A stretch of 64,000 bases of DNA from Rotaria sordida (GCA_905250125.1 CAJNOL010000730.1:1-64000), one strand, 5' to 3'. Shown: positions 48,240-61,040, counted from the first letter of the stretch. The notes: generated from the sequence alone by a model not told the origin. Numbers and translations: made by a program.

Positions 48240-49120
48240 GTCTAACTTTAAGCTCAGCTCTTGCAAAAGAACTGTTTGAAAAAGTTCAGTTCATTGAAAA
48301 GAACTGTTCAAGCAATGCTTTAGTTCATTTGGACGGAGTTCGTGAACGCGAGCTAGTCAATCCCTATTCCTTACTGCTCTCAAGGATGATTTCTTAGACA
48401 GTTTGATCAAAATCAATCTGTCGTCAATTATTTTTTACTTTTTGAAGTACACATAATACTCGGATTTAAATCCGAGGTTTCCACATTTATTCTAGTCTAT
48501 CTTCATTTGGCCATTTCATTCTGAAGATACACTGCGTACTAGTGCCGGATGCTCCAAGAAGGAATAATCATATTCGTTTCCCTGAAAAGTAACCTTCTCG
48601 CTTTCTTCTACTCTTTTTTCTTTTTTTTACTATTTTTATTTTCTTTCTCTTTCTCTTTTTTTTCTATGTGTCCTTGTAACATCTCTAGTCATTTGTACTG
48701 GTTAGCTTCATAAGGCAACAGTTTAAGAAGCAAAAATTTTTAAAAAAGTAACTTTCTCGCGCATTTTTCAAAACATTTATGTAAATTCTTCCGAATTATA
48801 AATTTATGTTCAAAGTCCTGTCTCCTTTCCATTGGCATAGAAAGTATGACAAGGGAAAACTAATTTTCAAAAGAATATCAAATTTATTTGCATGGCAAAA
48901 GTAAATAGTTCCCTAGCGCCAACACGTATTAGTTGGTTTTTTATTTAAACTCTACATTTATCAGACCATAAATGGACAAAGAAAAAAACCAAAAAATCTT
49001 CACTTTTGAGATAAAAAATAGATTTCGTAGCGTGCAAACTTTTGTAGAATATTTGTATAACTCGAGACTTCTTTGAATTTTAAGATATTGTGGAAAAAAA
49101 AAATACCATGAATTGAAGGG
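48240..49120. other. Non-coding interval
   Basis: Includes a polypyrimidine tract near 48590-48670 and AT-rich sequence leading to the transposon terminus. A short + frame at 48203-48397 overlaps repeats and is not called. Confidence 0.4.
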
Positions 49121-49270
49121 ATTGTCCACATTAAAGAGGTTAGCTACTATGAACGGGACCAAAAAAAGTATCCACTGTCCAGAATAGAGAGGTGTCCACA
49201 TTATAGAGGTTCATTTTCAGCAAAAATAGCTCGAGGGATCAGCTAGTGTCCACATAGGGAGGTTTTGCTG
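49121..49270 (-). mobile_element. Terminus of a Tigger/pogo-like DNA transposon
   Basis: Read on the - strand, the segment begins TA-CAGCAAAACCTCCCTAT then GTGGACAC, and contains two further copies of the motif AACCTCTATAATGTGGACA (near 49190-49210 and 49124-49142, the latter with TTTAA). Elements of the pogo/Tigger group of Tc1/mariner have ends of this CAG-AACCTC-TGTGGACA kind with internal repeats and TA target sites. No transposase and no partner end are visible, so it is a solo end or truncated copy. Confidence 0.55.
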
Positions 49271-49694
49271 TATGCATGTTTATCCTTTTATTTATTTACT
49301 TTTGTCCTTATAATATAGACAATTGTTAATCTTTCCATATGAAACAAAATATTTCAAACAAAAACTAGATTTATATACACATTTTTTTCTTTTTGTTTTC
49401 CATTGCTATCTTTTGTTCATATCATCATTCTGTTTTTTGTACATTTGATCAAACACTACTGGTTTTTTTCTTTTCTGCACACGCATATAAATTGCTCTTT
49501 TTCTTTTTTTCATTATTTTTTATATGTTCTTTGATCAAAATACATGGATGATTATGCGTGTATTCTATATTCTGTATGTCTTACTTCTTTTTTTTTTATA
49601 TACATATTGATGGAACTATTAAAACTAATATAAATATATATAGTGTTTCATAAATTATTTTATTATGAATAAAATAAAAATATACATAAACGCT

Positions 49695-52352
49695 TTATAA
49701 GTATAAATAAACGCAAGAACTAATAATATCAAGAAAACAATCAGGAATTATTTGAAATATAGATTTGAATTTATTGATATCGTTTGAAGATATGTTACAT
49801 ATACATATTAATAATTTTTCTTTTTTTTTTGAATTTATACAGTCAATTAAACGATCAGCAATTTGTTGAATTTGTTGAACATTGATGTTGAGTTTTAAAT
49901 AATTAATTTTATTAAATAAACTTAAAATCATATTTATGGTATAAAAATCGCAATTATCTCGTGTTGTAAAAGATTTAACATGATTATTGTTTAATAAATC
50001 ATTATAATATTCTGTATTTTGTATAGTATTATATGTACGATTACATACAAATATAGCTTGTATATTGATTGAAGAAATATTTGGTGCATAATGTAATAAT
50101 TCAAGTATATTTTCAAAACAAAAATATATGCTTTTGATATATAAATGATTCAGTTTTTTAAAACATACGACGTGATTAAGTATTTCGAAAGATATATAAT
50201 TTATATCATGACCTAATGTTAATGTATTAGCATTTCGAAAATTATTTAAATGATTGATTGACATTTGTTTTTTCCATATGTGAACATGTTTAACAGCATT
50301 TAAATTCATATCAAGTTCAAGTTGATTTGCTGGTTGATATGTGTGATAATGTTTTCTATAAAAAGAAAAAAGATATAAATAATAGTGTACTTATTCGATG
50401 ATTTGTTGTTGAATTATAAATAAAAGAAAAATCATAGAAATAATTTTACCTATATGGATCAATTGTATAAACAATACCACCATCTGATGATTCTTCATCA
50501 ACATATTGGTAATTGAAAAACCATTTTCTTTCAATCCAAAACGATGAATTAAAATTTTCAATTAATTCATTTAATTGAAAATGATTATGAATAGATGTAG
50601 TATTATCAATTCCATCATAATATAAACTAAATATATTTAAATCTGGTATATGATTTATGATTAATTGTTCCCATTTAGTTGCTTGAATATAATCTTGATC
50701 ATTATTTGTATTGATTGATAAGATTTGCATATTTTCAAAAAAATTCTTCATTATTTGTTCAAATTCATTGAACTTGATGTTGTTCAATTTCAATGTAACA
50801 TGTTTTAAATAAGGCATAATAATTGGTTTTATTTGTTTTGTTGTTGATGGTGTAAGTCTATCAATTGATAAACGACGAATTTGAGGCAAGTACGAAAATA
50901 AAATATCTAATGAATTTGTTGGAAAATCAGCATTAATAATTAATTGTTGTAATGGACTAAAAATTGTTTCATCTATAACCAAGTAATTTCTATTTGTTTT
51001 GGTTGGAATTGTTTTATATTCAACTTGACAAAATGTTAATTTTGATAATCCAAATATTTTAATATAGAATATATTTACATCATCTATATTATCAATAACA
51101 TTTATAGTTAATGAATATAATTCTGGTAAATCCATTAAACAATCAAGAATATTTTTAATATATGTTGATTTAATATCATAAACACGTAATATTTCAATTT
51201 TACTAAATTTTGAAATATCATATGATGGTTAAAAAAATGTATGAACTATAAATGGATTTGATAAATGAATAAGATTGATTCGATGTTTATTAGAAAGAAG
51301 AAAATTTTTATAATAAAGTTCAACATTTGCTATTGATAAATTTGTTATAATAATTTGAATTAGAACAGATGAATCAATTAATAAACCTTGAAATCTTTGA
51401 TTAACATTGAAAAAAATTTGATAAACATCATATAAATCAATATACTCGAATATATCATATAGAATTTCGTTTGATAGATCTTCAAAGCAAGTCGTGCACT
51501 TTCTAAATAAAACGAGAAATAAAAAAATATTGAAAAAAAACAAATTAATCTTGATATCTAAGTTGTATAGATCAATTGTCATCAACATTCATCTTTTTGT
51601 CTTAGTATAGAATGAAATCTAAGAGAATTCAGATAAGATATTAAAAAGCAATACCTAATAATATGTGTACTTGATAATGATACAGAATCTGTTGATAAAT
51701 GAGAATAAGAATATTGAGTACGTTTAGTTGATGATGAATTATTTTCAGATATAGAAGAGTATCTTCTAAAGAAAAGGAATTAAAAACAAAATTTTTTTAT
51801 GTAAACAATCTTACCTTTTTATTGATCTATTTATAGTTGTAAATGGAGATGTTGTTGATTTTGATATCAATTGAGTTTCATGATTATTTTCTTGTTGTTC
51901 AAATATTTTAGTTGTATTTTTCATTGGTTTTGGTGGAATATTTTCCTAATTAATTCATTTAATAAATAAATTGTTCTTAATTTTTTTTCTTTCTCTTACT
52001 TTTTCTGTTTCAGATATATATTGTCCATTTTGAATATTATCAAATAATTGATCAACAAAATTGACAGTTGCTATAAAAAAAAATTAATAAATTTTTTTTG
52101 GAAAAAAAAAAGATTTTCATACATTCATTGAAAATATTTTCAAGACGACGAACACAATTTTCACGAATTATATTTAATGTTTTATCTTCAGTAACAAGTC
52201 GAATAATATCATTAGCAAGACCTATTGGTTCACTGTCACATCTAATAAAAATAATAAAATAAAATTTTTATTCAAAAAAAAGAATTCATTTACAATAGTT
52301 CCAGTGTTGTAACAAGCCAATCTTGTAATGCTGGTAAGTCGTCGATGAACAT
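49695..52352 (-). CDS. RBM26/27-like PWI N-terminus joined to F-box/LRR protein, with in-frame stop
   Basis: Seven exons on the complement join without a phase error: 52294-52352, 52123-52241, 52000-52070, 51815-51945, 51655-51765, 50450-51502 and 49695-50355 (735 codons). Residues 1 to about 90 (MFIDDLPALQDWLVTTLELL, CDSEPIGLANDIIRLV, FVDQLFDNIQNGQYISETEK) match the N-terminal PWI-like fold of RNA-binding proteins RBM26/27. A Ser/Thr-rich linker follows, then an F-box (CFEDLSNEILYDIFEYIDLY) and LRR-like repeats (LPELYSLTINVIDN, MPYLKHVTLKLNN, LNHLYIKSIYFC). A TAA at 51229-51231 (codon 255) interrupts after IVHTFF while the frame stays open for 480 more codons. It is either one fused gene with a nonsense mutation or two genes read together. 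The RBM26 zinc finger and RRM parts are absent. Confidence 0.6.
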
Positions 52353-53383
52353 CACATAAATTGTTTTTCAAAATAAATCTAAAAACAAAAAATATTCTAA
52401 TTATGTGTTTGTATGTTGTATAAATGTGTGTTTGATTGATTGATTGATTGCTTTGTTTTTTTTTTCTTTGTTATTATTAGTAATTTGATAAGAATTAATT
52501 GAAAAAAGGAACGATAGATAGCACTGTTTATCGTGAAAGAAAATTCTCCAAATTGTGTTTTTATTATAGAAAGATATATTGAAGATTTCTATCATTATCG
52601 TTCTGAAAGAAATTTGGTTCAAATTTATTTTATGATGATGAAAGTCAAATTTAGGATTATCAAATTTATTTTAACATTATGTTTATTAAAATGACGCATA
52701 TATATTGACTATGATTTGAAAATATCTTTTTTTAGCAAAGAAACCTTAAGGATTCTTTTGGAGATTATAAATAAGCTAAAAGTCAAGTCAAATAGTAAAT
52801 TCTTTGCAAGAAAAAAGAATCTTCAAAAATTTTGTATTTAATTTTTTTCAGTTATTATTATTATTCAAATAATGATCATAAAATTCTTGTTCAGCTCTAT
52901 ATATTTTAAGTTATTTTATTTGATATTTCTAATATTGACTAAATATTTGTATGCTATAATATTCACTTAGATTTGATCTATAATAATTATTATTATGTGT
53001 AGTAGGTGGTCAATAAGAATTTTGATTATAAATTGTTAGTGGAGATGAATAAAAATAATTTCATGTTTCTTGAAAATATGGTGTTCGTTTAAATTTTTTT
53101 AAATGGAGACTCGATAACTTGAAATTCATTATTATTTAGATATTGTTTTTTTTGATAATGAACAATGATGATGATGATGATAGTGATGATATGAAGAAGA
53201 TGAATGCTGATGGTGATTATGATGATGTTTTGATGTATATGAAAATCGTGAGATGATTTCGTTGTTATCATTGATTAATTACAATGATTTAGTTTAATCA
53301 TTTTCAGTTTTAAGTTTCTCATATGATAGTTTTATTTATGTATTAGTTTGATTGAAATATTCTCCATTATTCATATCTCTTAA
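52353..53383. other. Non-coding interval
   Basis: About 1 kb, very AT-rich. A (GAT)n/(ATG)n-like tract near 53160-53230. Promoter region of the RBM26-like start. No gene seen. Confidence 0.45.
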
Positions 53384-55990
53384 AGGTAAAGGGTGAGTCA
53401 TAAGTCTTGGTACTTGATAGAAAAATTTATTTTTCTCCCTTATTACAAATCCAAAAATGCTAAAACTTGGTCATATAATCTATGGCAACACGATGAATAT
53501 TATCCGAAATTTTCATAACTCTAGTCCTAGTTACAAGGAAAATATATCCCGTCGAACTATAGGGAAGATTTTTTTCGCAGGCCGCCCTAAGGAAAATCTT
53601 TGACGTTTCATTCTCAGATCCTTCACAGATCAGTCAAGGATCCTGCAAGGATTCACTGTTTTTTCCTGAGGAAACGACAAAATCCTGAATAAAGCGTGTA
53701 GCCACGGAATTTCGAGATCCTGACAGGATTGAAACAGGATTCAACCAGGATACTTCCAGGTTTCCCACTACTTTTACCTAAGAACCATTCAGGAAATCGA
53801 TAAATCCAGAAAGAAGCGTGTAGCTATAGAATTTTAAGATCCTGTCAGGATTTCGAACAGGATTTAATCAAGATTCTGAACAGTTTACCACTAGATGTAA
53901 AGTTAAGATTTTTGTCAGGACACATTTAATCCTGAAAGAAACGTGTAGCCACGAAATCTTCAAGATTTGCACAGGATTCAAGCAAGATCTTAGAAGGATC
54001 TTGTTAGGATTTAAATGAGTTCGAATGAAAAAATTCTGGTAATATCTTTCAGGATCTTCGTAGGTTTTCTATGATATTTCTATACTTGTTGACCAGATCT
54101 TGTCAGAATTTACCAGGGTTTACTACAGGATATGATCAGTTTTCTTGACAGGATCCTTGCAGGATTATCTAAACAGAACAGAAAAGAAGTGAACACATAG
54201 AGTATTGATCTCTAGACCTTCAGTTTACATACCGATCATCTTACCCGGCTGGATGTGCCATGTCAATAGATATCGATTTAACTTTTAATATGTTAATTTA
54301 TATCTGATATCTTGTGCTCAAATTATTTACCAGTATAATTATTTTTAGAAAAATTTTTAAAACAAAATATTTTCATTTAAAACATTCATATCAATCGAAA
54401 AAATTCTATTTTATCATATTTAATTTATTTTTAATTTAAAAAAATATTTTTCTAATTTTTTTCTACGACTAAATGTAGTTCGTAAAAGTTTTTATTAGAA
54501 AATTTCGTTTTACAAAAAATAATACAATGTATCAATAGATGTAAATTTCCTAATTTTTCCAATATTATTCAACATAAAATAGAGCAAATCATTAATGACA
54601 TAACATGAATGTCAAATCTATTTTTATATAAAATATAAATTTTAAAAAGTTGTCGGAGAAAAAGTTTTTTAACAATTTTCCAGGATTTTCTACTTGTTTA
54701 TACATACATTTAAATTATGATCAAAAACAAAATTATCGTATATTTTTAACGATTCTCTGAATTCCATTGTGTTCGGAACAAAAATGTAATAAAATCCTGG
54801 GACAATCGTTTTATCAATAAGTGGTGAGACTTTAATCGATCTTGGTAGTGAAACCCTGTTATGATTTTCAGATGTACAGATTTTGGATGGATCCTGAGCA
54901 AGAAGCAGATAAAATATTAATGAAACTATTTATGTATTCTTGTTAGGATCCTGAACAGGATCAGTTATCAATCTTGGCAAGATTCTCAATATTAAAATTT
55001 AAATCTACTTTCAGTCCAAACCTGCAAAGATCTTGAGAGGATCCTTGAATTTTCACATCAGGATCTTGATCATACTTGTACTTATTGTAATCATACAAAG
55101 AACTTATCTTGAACAGATCCTTACAGAATTCACGAAAAATTCATGACAGATCAACATAACAAGAATATATAGGAATTAGAACAAGTTCCTGAATAATTCT
55201 TGCTAAAAAGCTGAGTAAATCTTGATCTAAATATTTGTATAATTGTTCTCAGAATTCTGAAAAGAATCGAGAGTAAATTCCGATAGGGTCTGAATTCTCA
55301 GTTCAAAAGAAAATCTGAGCAGCAACTTGACGAAATCCTGAAAAGGATCCTGGAAGGAATGATTACGTCTGTGACAGTTGAAGTATTCTTGAGAAATGAA
55401 CGATATTAAGTAGCATAAGCAGTATCCTGCAAAGATCCTGAATGAGTTCTTATGATTTCTTATCAAGATCTTGATTAAAATTGCCATTGTCTTTCAAGTT
55501 ACGACAATGTTCATTCTTGAACAGTTTTGAGCAGAATCCTGATAAAAACTGGGCAGAATTAGTCAGTTTCGGATTCTAACTAATCTTGCCAATTTCTTGA
55601 TAGGATCCTCGTTCGATGTGTTTCTTAATCCTGACAGGATTCTGACATAGAGATTTCGCTTGAATCCTGGTCGAAACTTATCAAAATCGTATCAGAATAG
55701 TTTTTTGCTAATCCTGTCTAGATCCTTTACAGGATCCAGAATAAATCCTGGTAGGATCCTGTTTAACCTTAAGAATTCCTAAAAACAAAAATGTTTAGGA
55801 TTTGAGACAGGATCCTCAATGAAACCTGCCAAGATCCTTGAGATTTAGGATCCTGAAAGATCCTTCCAGGATTTCTCAAGGAATGAACAGGATTGAGACT
55901 AGGGTGTGCCCAAGTTTCAGCATTTTTGGACTTGTAATAAGGGAGAAAAATAAATTTTTCTATCAAGTACCAAGACTTATGACTCACCCT
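53384..55990. mobile_element. Non-autonomous inverted-repeat element filled with GGATCCTG-type motifs
   Basis: Terminal inverted repeats of roughly 90 bp: the left begins GGGTGAGTCATAAGTCTTGG, the right mirrors it (CCAAGACTTATGACTCACCC at about 55969-55988). Both ends abut TTAA (53380-53383 and 55991-55994), the target of piggyBac-type elements, although the left end has six extra bases. The interior has no gene. It is studded in both orientations with a short motif around AGGATCCTG / TCCTGACAGGATT, present dozens of times at irregular spacing, separated by diverged AT-rich filler. A middle section (about 54270-54700) lacks the motif and is AT-rich. Family not recognised. Confidence 0.75.
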
Positions 55991-55994
55991 TTAA

Positions 55995-56402
55995 GATACT
56001 AAATCTTCTCATGCTCATACTAAATTGACAAAACTTCTCTAGTTGATTAAGCCACTTTATTAGTCATGTCGAATCTTATTTAGAAAATATTCATGTGACA
56101 ATTAAAAATTCATCGAGAAAATGCTGATTTACTGATCTGAAAGAAATGCAGAAATATAATGTGATGCGTGACTTTTAACTCTAAATTTTTTCATATAATC
56201 TTAAATAGACTTACCTATTAAAAAAGGATAATTTCACTCAAAAACATGGATTTTAGAAGAATCCAACGACAAAGCTTTTGTAGTACAATGTAATAAGCAT
56301 TTGTAATTCAAAACTCTTTGTCAATATGATTAGATTATAAAAAATATTATTATTTATATTTTTATTATTCATTTTATTAAATTATTCACAAAAAAAATAA
56401 AG
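55995..56402. other. Non-coding interval
   Basis: About 400 bp between the inverted-repeat element and the stop codon of the next F-box gene. AT-rich; nothing recognised. Confidence 0.5.
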
Positions 56403-58704
56403 TTACAATAAAGGAAAATAAACATAGAAATCTTTTGAATGTACTATTGTTTCATGGATATTTAATTTTTTTACTTTAGTACAATTGAGTCTTGTTATAT
56501 CTCTTGTGAAGTTTTCTGTAACAATTCTTAATTTATCATAATTAACTGTTAATTTCATTAGATGAGGTAGACGTATTTTTGTGTCATTAAGAAATTCTTC
56601 AATATAATCAATATGACAATCTGAGATATCAAGCGAAATAAGATAAGGATATTCAATAATTGTTGAAGATAATTGATTATCATAAGAATTTAATATATCT
56701 AATATTGATGATTGTGGTTTATCATTAATAACATATAATTCTTTAAGTAAAGGAAAAGACCAAGCAATTCGAATGAAAAATTCATGATTAAATGGAATTT
56801 TATCGTATATAAACAATTTTCGAACATGATTGAAAATAATACTTGGAAATGTATTACCAATAGGTCCAAGATAATCAAACATAAATGGTAATGAAAATAT
56901 ATTACATGTACCAGTAAGATTTAGATAGTTTACAATACATTCCATTTGTTGTTGACATTTTATGTTAATAAATGTTTGTTGAATATCATCTTTTGATAAA
57001 AGATTAACTAATGGATCGATTCGAATCTCAGTAGAAAAACAAAAATTAAATGTATGAAGTTGTGGCATATGAATAAGAATTTCATTATAAATATGATTAC
57101 CATCAATAAATGTAGTTCTACTGTAAATAGTAGGATATAAAGTTAATTCTTCAAGATTTGACATATAATGAAAAAGAGGTAATATTTGAATATCATATTC
57201 ATTAGATGAATTATAACATTGTAAAGAAAAACATTTTAAATTACGTAGATTATTCTAGAAAATAAAAATCAATATTCATAATTATATTATTATCGATTAA
57301 AATAAGAAGAAATTCAGATAAATAATTCATTGAAATTCTCTTTTTTTATTTAATTTATTTTTAAATATTTCTTCTATTCTATGATATATATCTACTACAA
57401 TAATAACTAAGATTAATTATATTGTATTTCTAAACTTTAATTTACACTGAGAGAATTCAAAAACTTTTGATCAACATTATGATTATAGTTATATTTGAAG
57501 AAGTAAATCGATTAGATTCTTCTCTAATTTAGTCACAGCACTGCACACTGATTAGTATAATTTACACATGAATCGCTGAGGCAGGATGAGATCACTGTGA
57601 CTAAATTGAAGAAATACCATGTATATGATTTGTTTTCTATACAAAAAATATTTTTCTCATATCTACTCATAGGCATAAAATGCCTACTAATTATTAAGAT
57701 CATATGAGATACAAAATTAATTATATTTATTCATCAAATAGATGAATAATCTTATTACAACTATTTAGTTATATTTGATTTAAATAAACACTAATTTATT
57801 AAGAAAAATCTATCTATAATAGTCTAAAAATATTTATAACTATAATCATTAGTATGTTCTTTTTAAATTGTAAAAAGATTAATTTAATAAAATCTAAACA
57901 TACCATATTGTAAACATGTGATGAATCATATTTCATATTAGTAATAACAACAATTAATGTAGTTAATTGTTTAAGATGACTATCAACTAAAGCGAGAAAA
58001 TCATCATAATACATAACATGAATAGATAATTTGGAAAGTGTTGAAGAAAAAAAAGTAGTTAATGGTCGATTACGATATTTCAATGGTAAACAATAATAAT
58101 GAAATGATCGAATAATAGATAAATGTTTTAAATTTTCAAAGAATTTTAAAATATATCCATAAATATCTATTTTATAGTGTTTAATTGTAATTTGATTAAA
58201 ATCATCTTTGAATACAAGAATAAGATCTGTTATTTGTCGTTGAAATATATGTCGAAATGATGATTGAACTAAAAATAAAAAAATAAAAAATATTATCTAA
58301 TCTATCTATATAATAATAGTACCTGTAAAATAATGTGAAACAAATTTATCATTAAAATTAAATAATTTAAGTTCAGTTAAATTAGGATAATTACCAGTAA
58401 GAAGAATACGTTCCATATATATTGAATCAATAGTAAGAGATTTAACGTTATAATGAATTTTTGGTAATATATTCATACAAAATTGATCAATTATTGGATC
58501 AGCAAGTGATAAAATATCATCAGTTAATGTTGTTAATACAAAATTGAGAGTATTAGTAAAAATACTTTCTTGTAAAAGAATATCAAGTCGTTGTTTATCA
58601 ACATCAAATAATGAATAAAGAACATCCATATTATTTAACTTTTTTAAAATAATAAATAATATTTCATTAGGTAGATTAAGAAGATTTATTTTAGATTGAT
58701 TCAT
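56403..58704 (-). CDS. F-box/LRR-like protein
   Basis: Three exons on the complement (58323-58704, 57904-58268, 56403-57254) join in phase to 532 residues. The start at 58704 places the F-box at residues 9-45 (LLNLPNEILFIILKKLNNMD then VLYSLFDVDKQRLD), the segment that binds Skp1 in SCF ubiquitin ligases. The rest is irregular leucine-rich repeats (NVKSLTIDSIYMERILL, YPNLTELKLFNF, LKQLTTLIVVI, LRNLKCFSLQCY, MSNLEELTLYP, LPHLMKLTVNYDKL), the presumed substrate-binding arm. An upstream in-frame ATG at 58794 would add 30 residues including an Ile-rich run coded by the (AT)n tract; the later ATG fits better. The middle intron is about 650 bp. It is clearly related in design to the F-box part at 49.7-51.5 kb and probably belongs to the same expanded family. 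Confidence 0.85.
57520..57610. repeat. Small inverted repeat in F-box gene intron
   Basis: TCTAATTTAGTCACAG near 57523 faces CTGTGACTAAATTGAAGAA near 57596, arms of about 15 bp. It could be the centre or end of a small MITE accounting for the unusual intron length. Confidence 0.5.
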
Positions 58705-59890
58705 GTTAGATTTGACAAATGCTTTTCTTATTATTATGCATATATATATATATATGTTCACTATTGACTTGTACTCATTATTGTCATTGAACAAAATGCA
58801 TGAATGACCTCATTAAATAGTCAAATTAGTCTATGGATGAATATTTTGTCTTTTTTTTTCTTTCTTTTCTTTCGTTTATCTGTTCTGTGATACTATTTTC
58901 ATTTATACGATATCGAAAAAAAGATGCTCAAAAAAAAAAAAGAAAAATAATATTTCACATAGACAAAAAAAAACCATGATTGAATTTTCTTCAAAAATAT
59001 TGATTGTAAAAAAAAAAAGGAAGACACAAGTCGAACGTTATCAGTGGTGAACAGGCATAGCTATTTAGCTGGAGAGGAAAATTATATTCTGGACTTAAAA
59101 CAAGTCGGGATAGATTTAATGATTTTTCGTACTTTAGCCAAAAATCGAATTCCTCTTTGGCTACAGATCACATCTTCACTCTCATTACCATACAGTATAT
59201 ACGTGTAGCAATGTAACCGAAGGAGAGCCAAGAGGAGCTTAAGTCTACCATCGAACTTCAGAGTCCGATCACCCTCATTTGCAAGTAATAGAATTTTTAA
59301 CCGAAACCAATGAAAATCATTCAGAACGTCATAGTTTGAATAATCAGTTATCGACGATATATATATGTAGTTTCACACTGAAAATACATCGAATAAATTG
59401 ACTATCTGCAGATGAAGACGACAGATAAACAAATTGTATATACTAGCATCTATGTTATATTCGACACTAAGGGCCAAAACACACAATGAAGAGTAAACAT
59501 AGAGAAAATCAGCCACATTATATACAATAAGATAGATTGAATATGGATGCTTTTCGTAGAGCTTTTTAAGTAAATAGGCACATGTCACAGTTCTTCTGTA
59601 GTTATTCGATATTCTCACAGAGACTCGAGTAGAGAAGTACGGGATAAAGCTTTTTCGGTTTCGATCCTAATTTTTGATCGAGAAGTGAATGTGGATAATG
59701 TTTGAGACGTTCAAACGATTCACATGTTTTTTTTAATGCTTTGATAATCTGCTCTTTAAAGTTTTATGTAGCACATCTGTTGATAAAACAACAGATGGGT
59801 TAGGTTGAATAGCAGTGTTTTCTATCTTATTTTTCCATCATCTAATACTTTATCAAAAAACAAAATTTGACATTATATGATCGAAAGTTT
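58705..59890. other. Non-coding interval
   Basis: About 1.2 kb. (TA)n run near 58740-58756 and poly-T/poly-A tracts near 58850-59010. The 59030-59650 part is less AT-rich and may be transposon debris. No gene supported. Confidence 0.4.
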
Positions 59891-60268
59891 TTATCCTGAA
59901 AAAAGATACACGTTTGTTCTTGCACTATGATCGTTTTCTAATGCTAATGACAATCTTTGTGGACTGCGAGAACCCATTGGAATGAGCCGAAATCTAGCTA
60001 AAGTCTTTGGATCCATTGAGAATCTAGTAATGGTAACAAATAAACTACTAGAAACAACTGGACACTTATGGATATCTAATCTATAGTTATGCATTTTGAT
60101 TTGGTCGAATAAGGTCCTTTGGTGCTTGTTCACGATGGATTCGATAGAGTGAATGAGTGAAACATGGTAACCAGAAGATGAATTTGAGCCAAATATTGGG
60201 CGTCCCAGGAAAAATGGGCCTCTCGATATTTTGAGAATATTTCTTTCAATATCTGTTGATTTTGACAT
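59891..60268 (-). CDS. Hypothetical 125-residue frame
   Basis: Uninterrupted frame starting MSKSTDIERNILKISRGPFF, with GRPIFGSNSSSGYHVSLIHS, HKCPVVSSSLFVTITRFSMD and SRSPQRLSLALENDHSARTN. Its composition is more protein-like than the low-complexity frames nearby, but the surroundings look like repeat debris and no family is recognised. It may be a fragment of a larger dead gene or element. No signal peptide or membrane helix. Confidence 0.3.
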   Translation of the reverse strand: MSKSTDIERNILKISRGPFFLGRPIFGSNSSSGYHVSLIHSIESIVNKHQRTLFDQIKMHNYRLDIHKCPVVSSSLFVTITRFSMDPKTLARFRLIPMGSRSPQRLSLALENDHSARTNVYLFSG

Positions 60269-60675
60269 TATTTTTTTAATGAAAAGATTCGTCTTTTAAT
60301 TCTCTACAAAAAATAGTATCTTTTTTCTTATTATAATTATTGTTCATCATTTGACGACGTTTAGTTCAAAAAGTAGTCGGAGAAACCGTATTTTTTGTAA
60401 AGCAAGTTTTTCACATTATAGATTGTAGTTGTTTATCCCTTTGGTTGTCGACATAAGAGAAGGAAGAAACGATTTTGCAGCAAATTTATTTGTTGTTTCT
60501 AGAATAATTCTATAGCATGCCTTAATAAAATGATGATTTGGGATGTGCACGGTGCCTCACGTTTGTTTTTACACAAATGCGAGTGAAAAACATACATTAT
60601 GAATGATTGCTTTAGTTCACGCGAAGATAAGGCTCGTGACGTATATATGTACGTCGGCGACAGCCAAAGGGTTAA

Positions 60676-61033
60676 TAGACATTTCTTTCGATATTACTTT
60701 TTTTTCCACTTGCTAGAATGCACAAATTTACCTCAATTTGAATAGATCATTGTGTTTAAATCTAGAATATGTGTGGATCGAAAATCTTCATCTGATATAG
60801 AGAAAATATTGTTTTTGCATCATAATCTGAGTTAGTGATGGATAGCAGGCTTTGCATTAACTCAATCTTTTCTGAAGTTCTTATTTCTATGAATAAACAA
60901 TATTTTATCTATATTAGATGAAGAATTTTGATCGTCACATACTCTAGATTTTAAATATAATGATCTATTCAAAATGGGGTGAATTTGTGCATTCTATCAA
61001 GTGGAAAAAAAGTAATATCAATAGAAACGTCTA
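60676..61033. mobile_element. Foldback element with TTAA flanks
   Basis: Imperfect palindrome of about 360 bp. Left arm: TAGACATTTCTTTCGATATT, CCACTTGCTAGAATGCAC, TTTGAATAGATCATTGTG, ATCTTCATCTGATATAGA. The right arm mirrors these as TCTATATTAGATGAAGAAT, ATAATGATCTATTCAAAAT, GTGCATTCTATCAAGTGG, AATATCAATAGAAACGTCTA. Arms are about 145 bp with a loop of about 70 bp. TTAA stands at both borders (60672-60675 and 61034-61037). No coding capacity. Confidence 0.75.
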
Positions 61034-61040
61034 TTAAACA

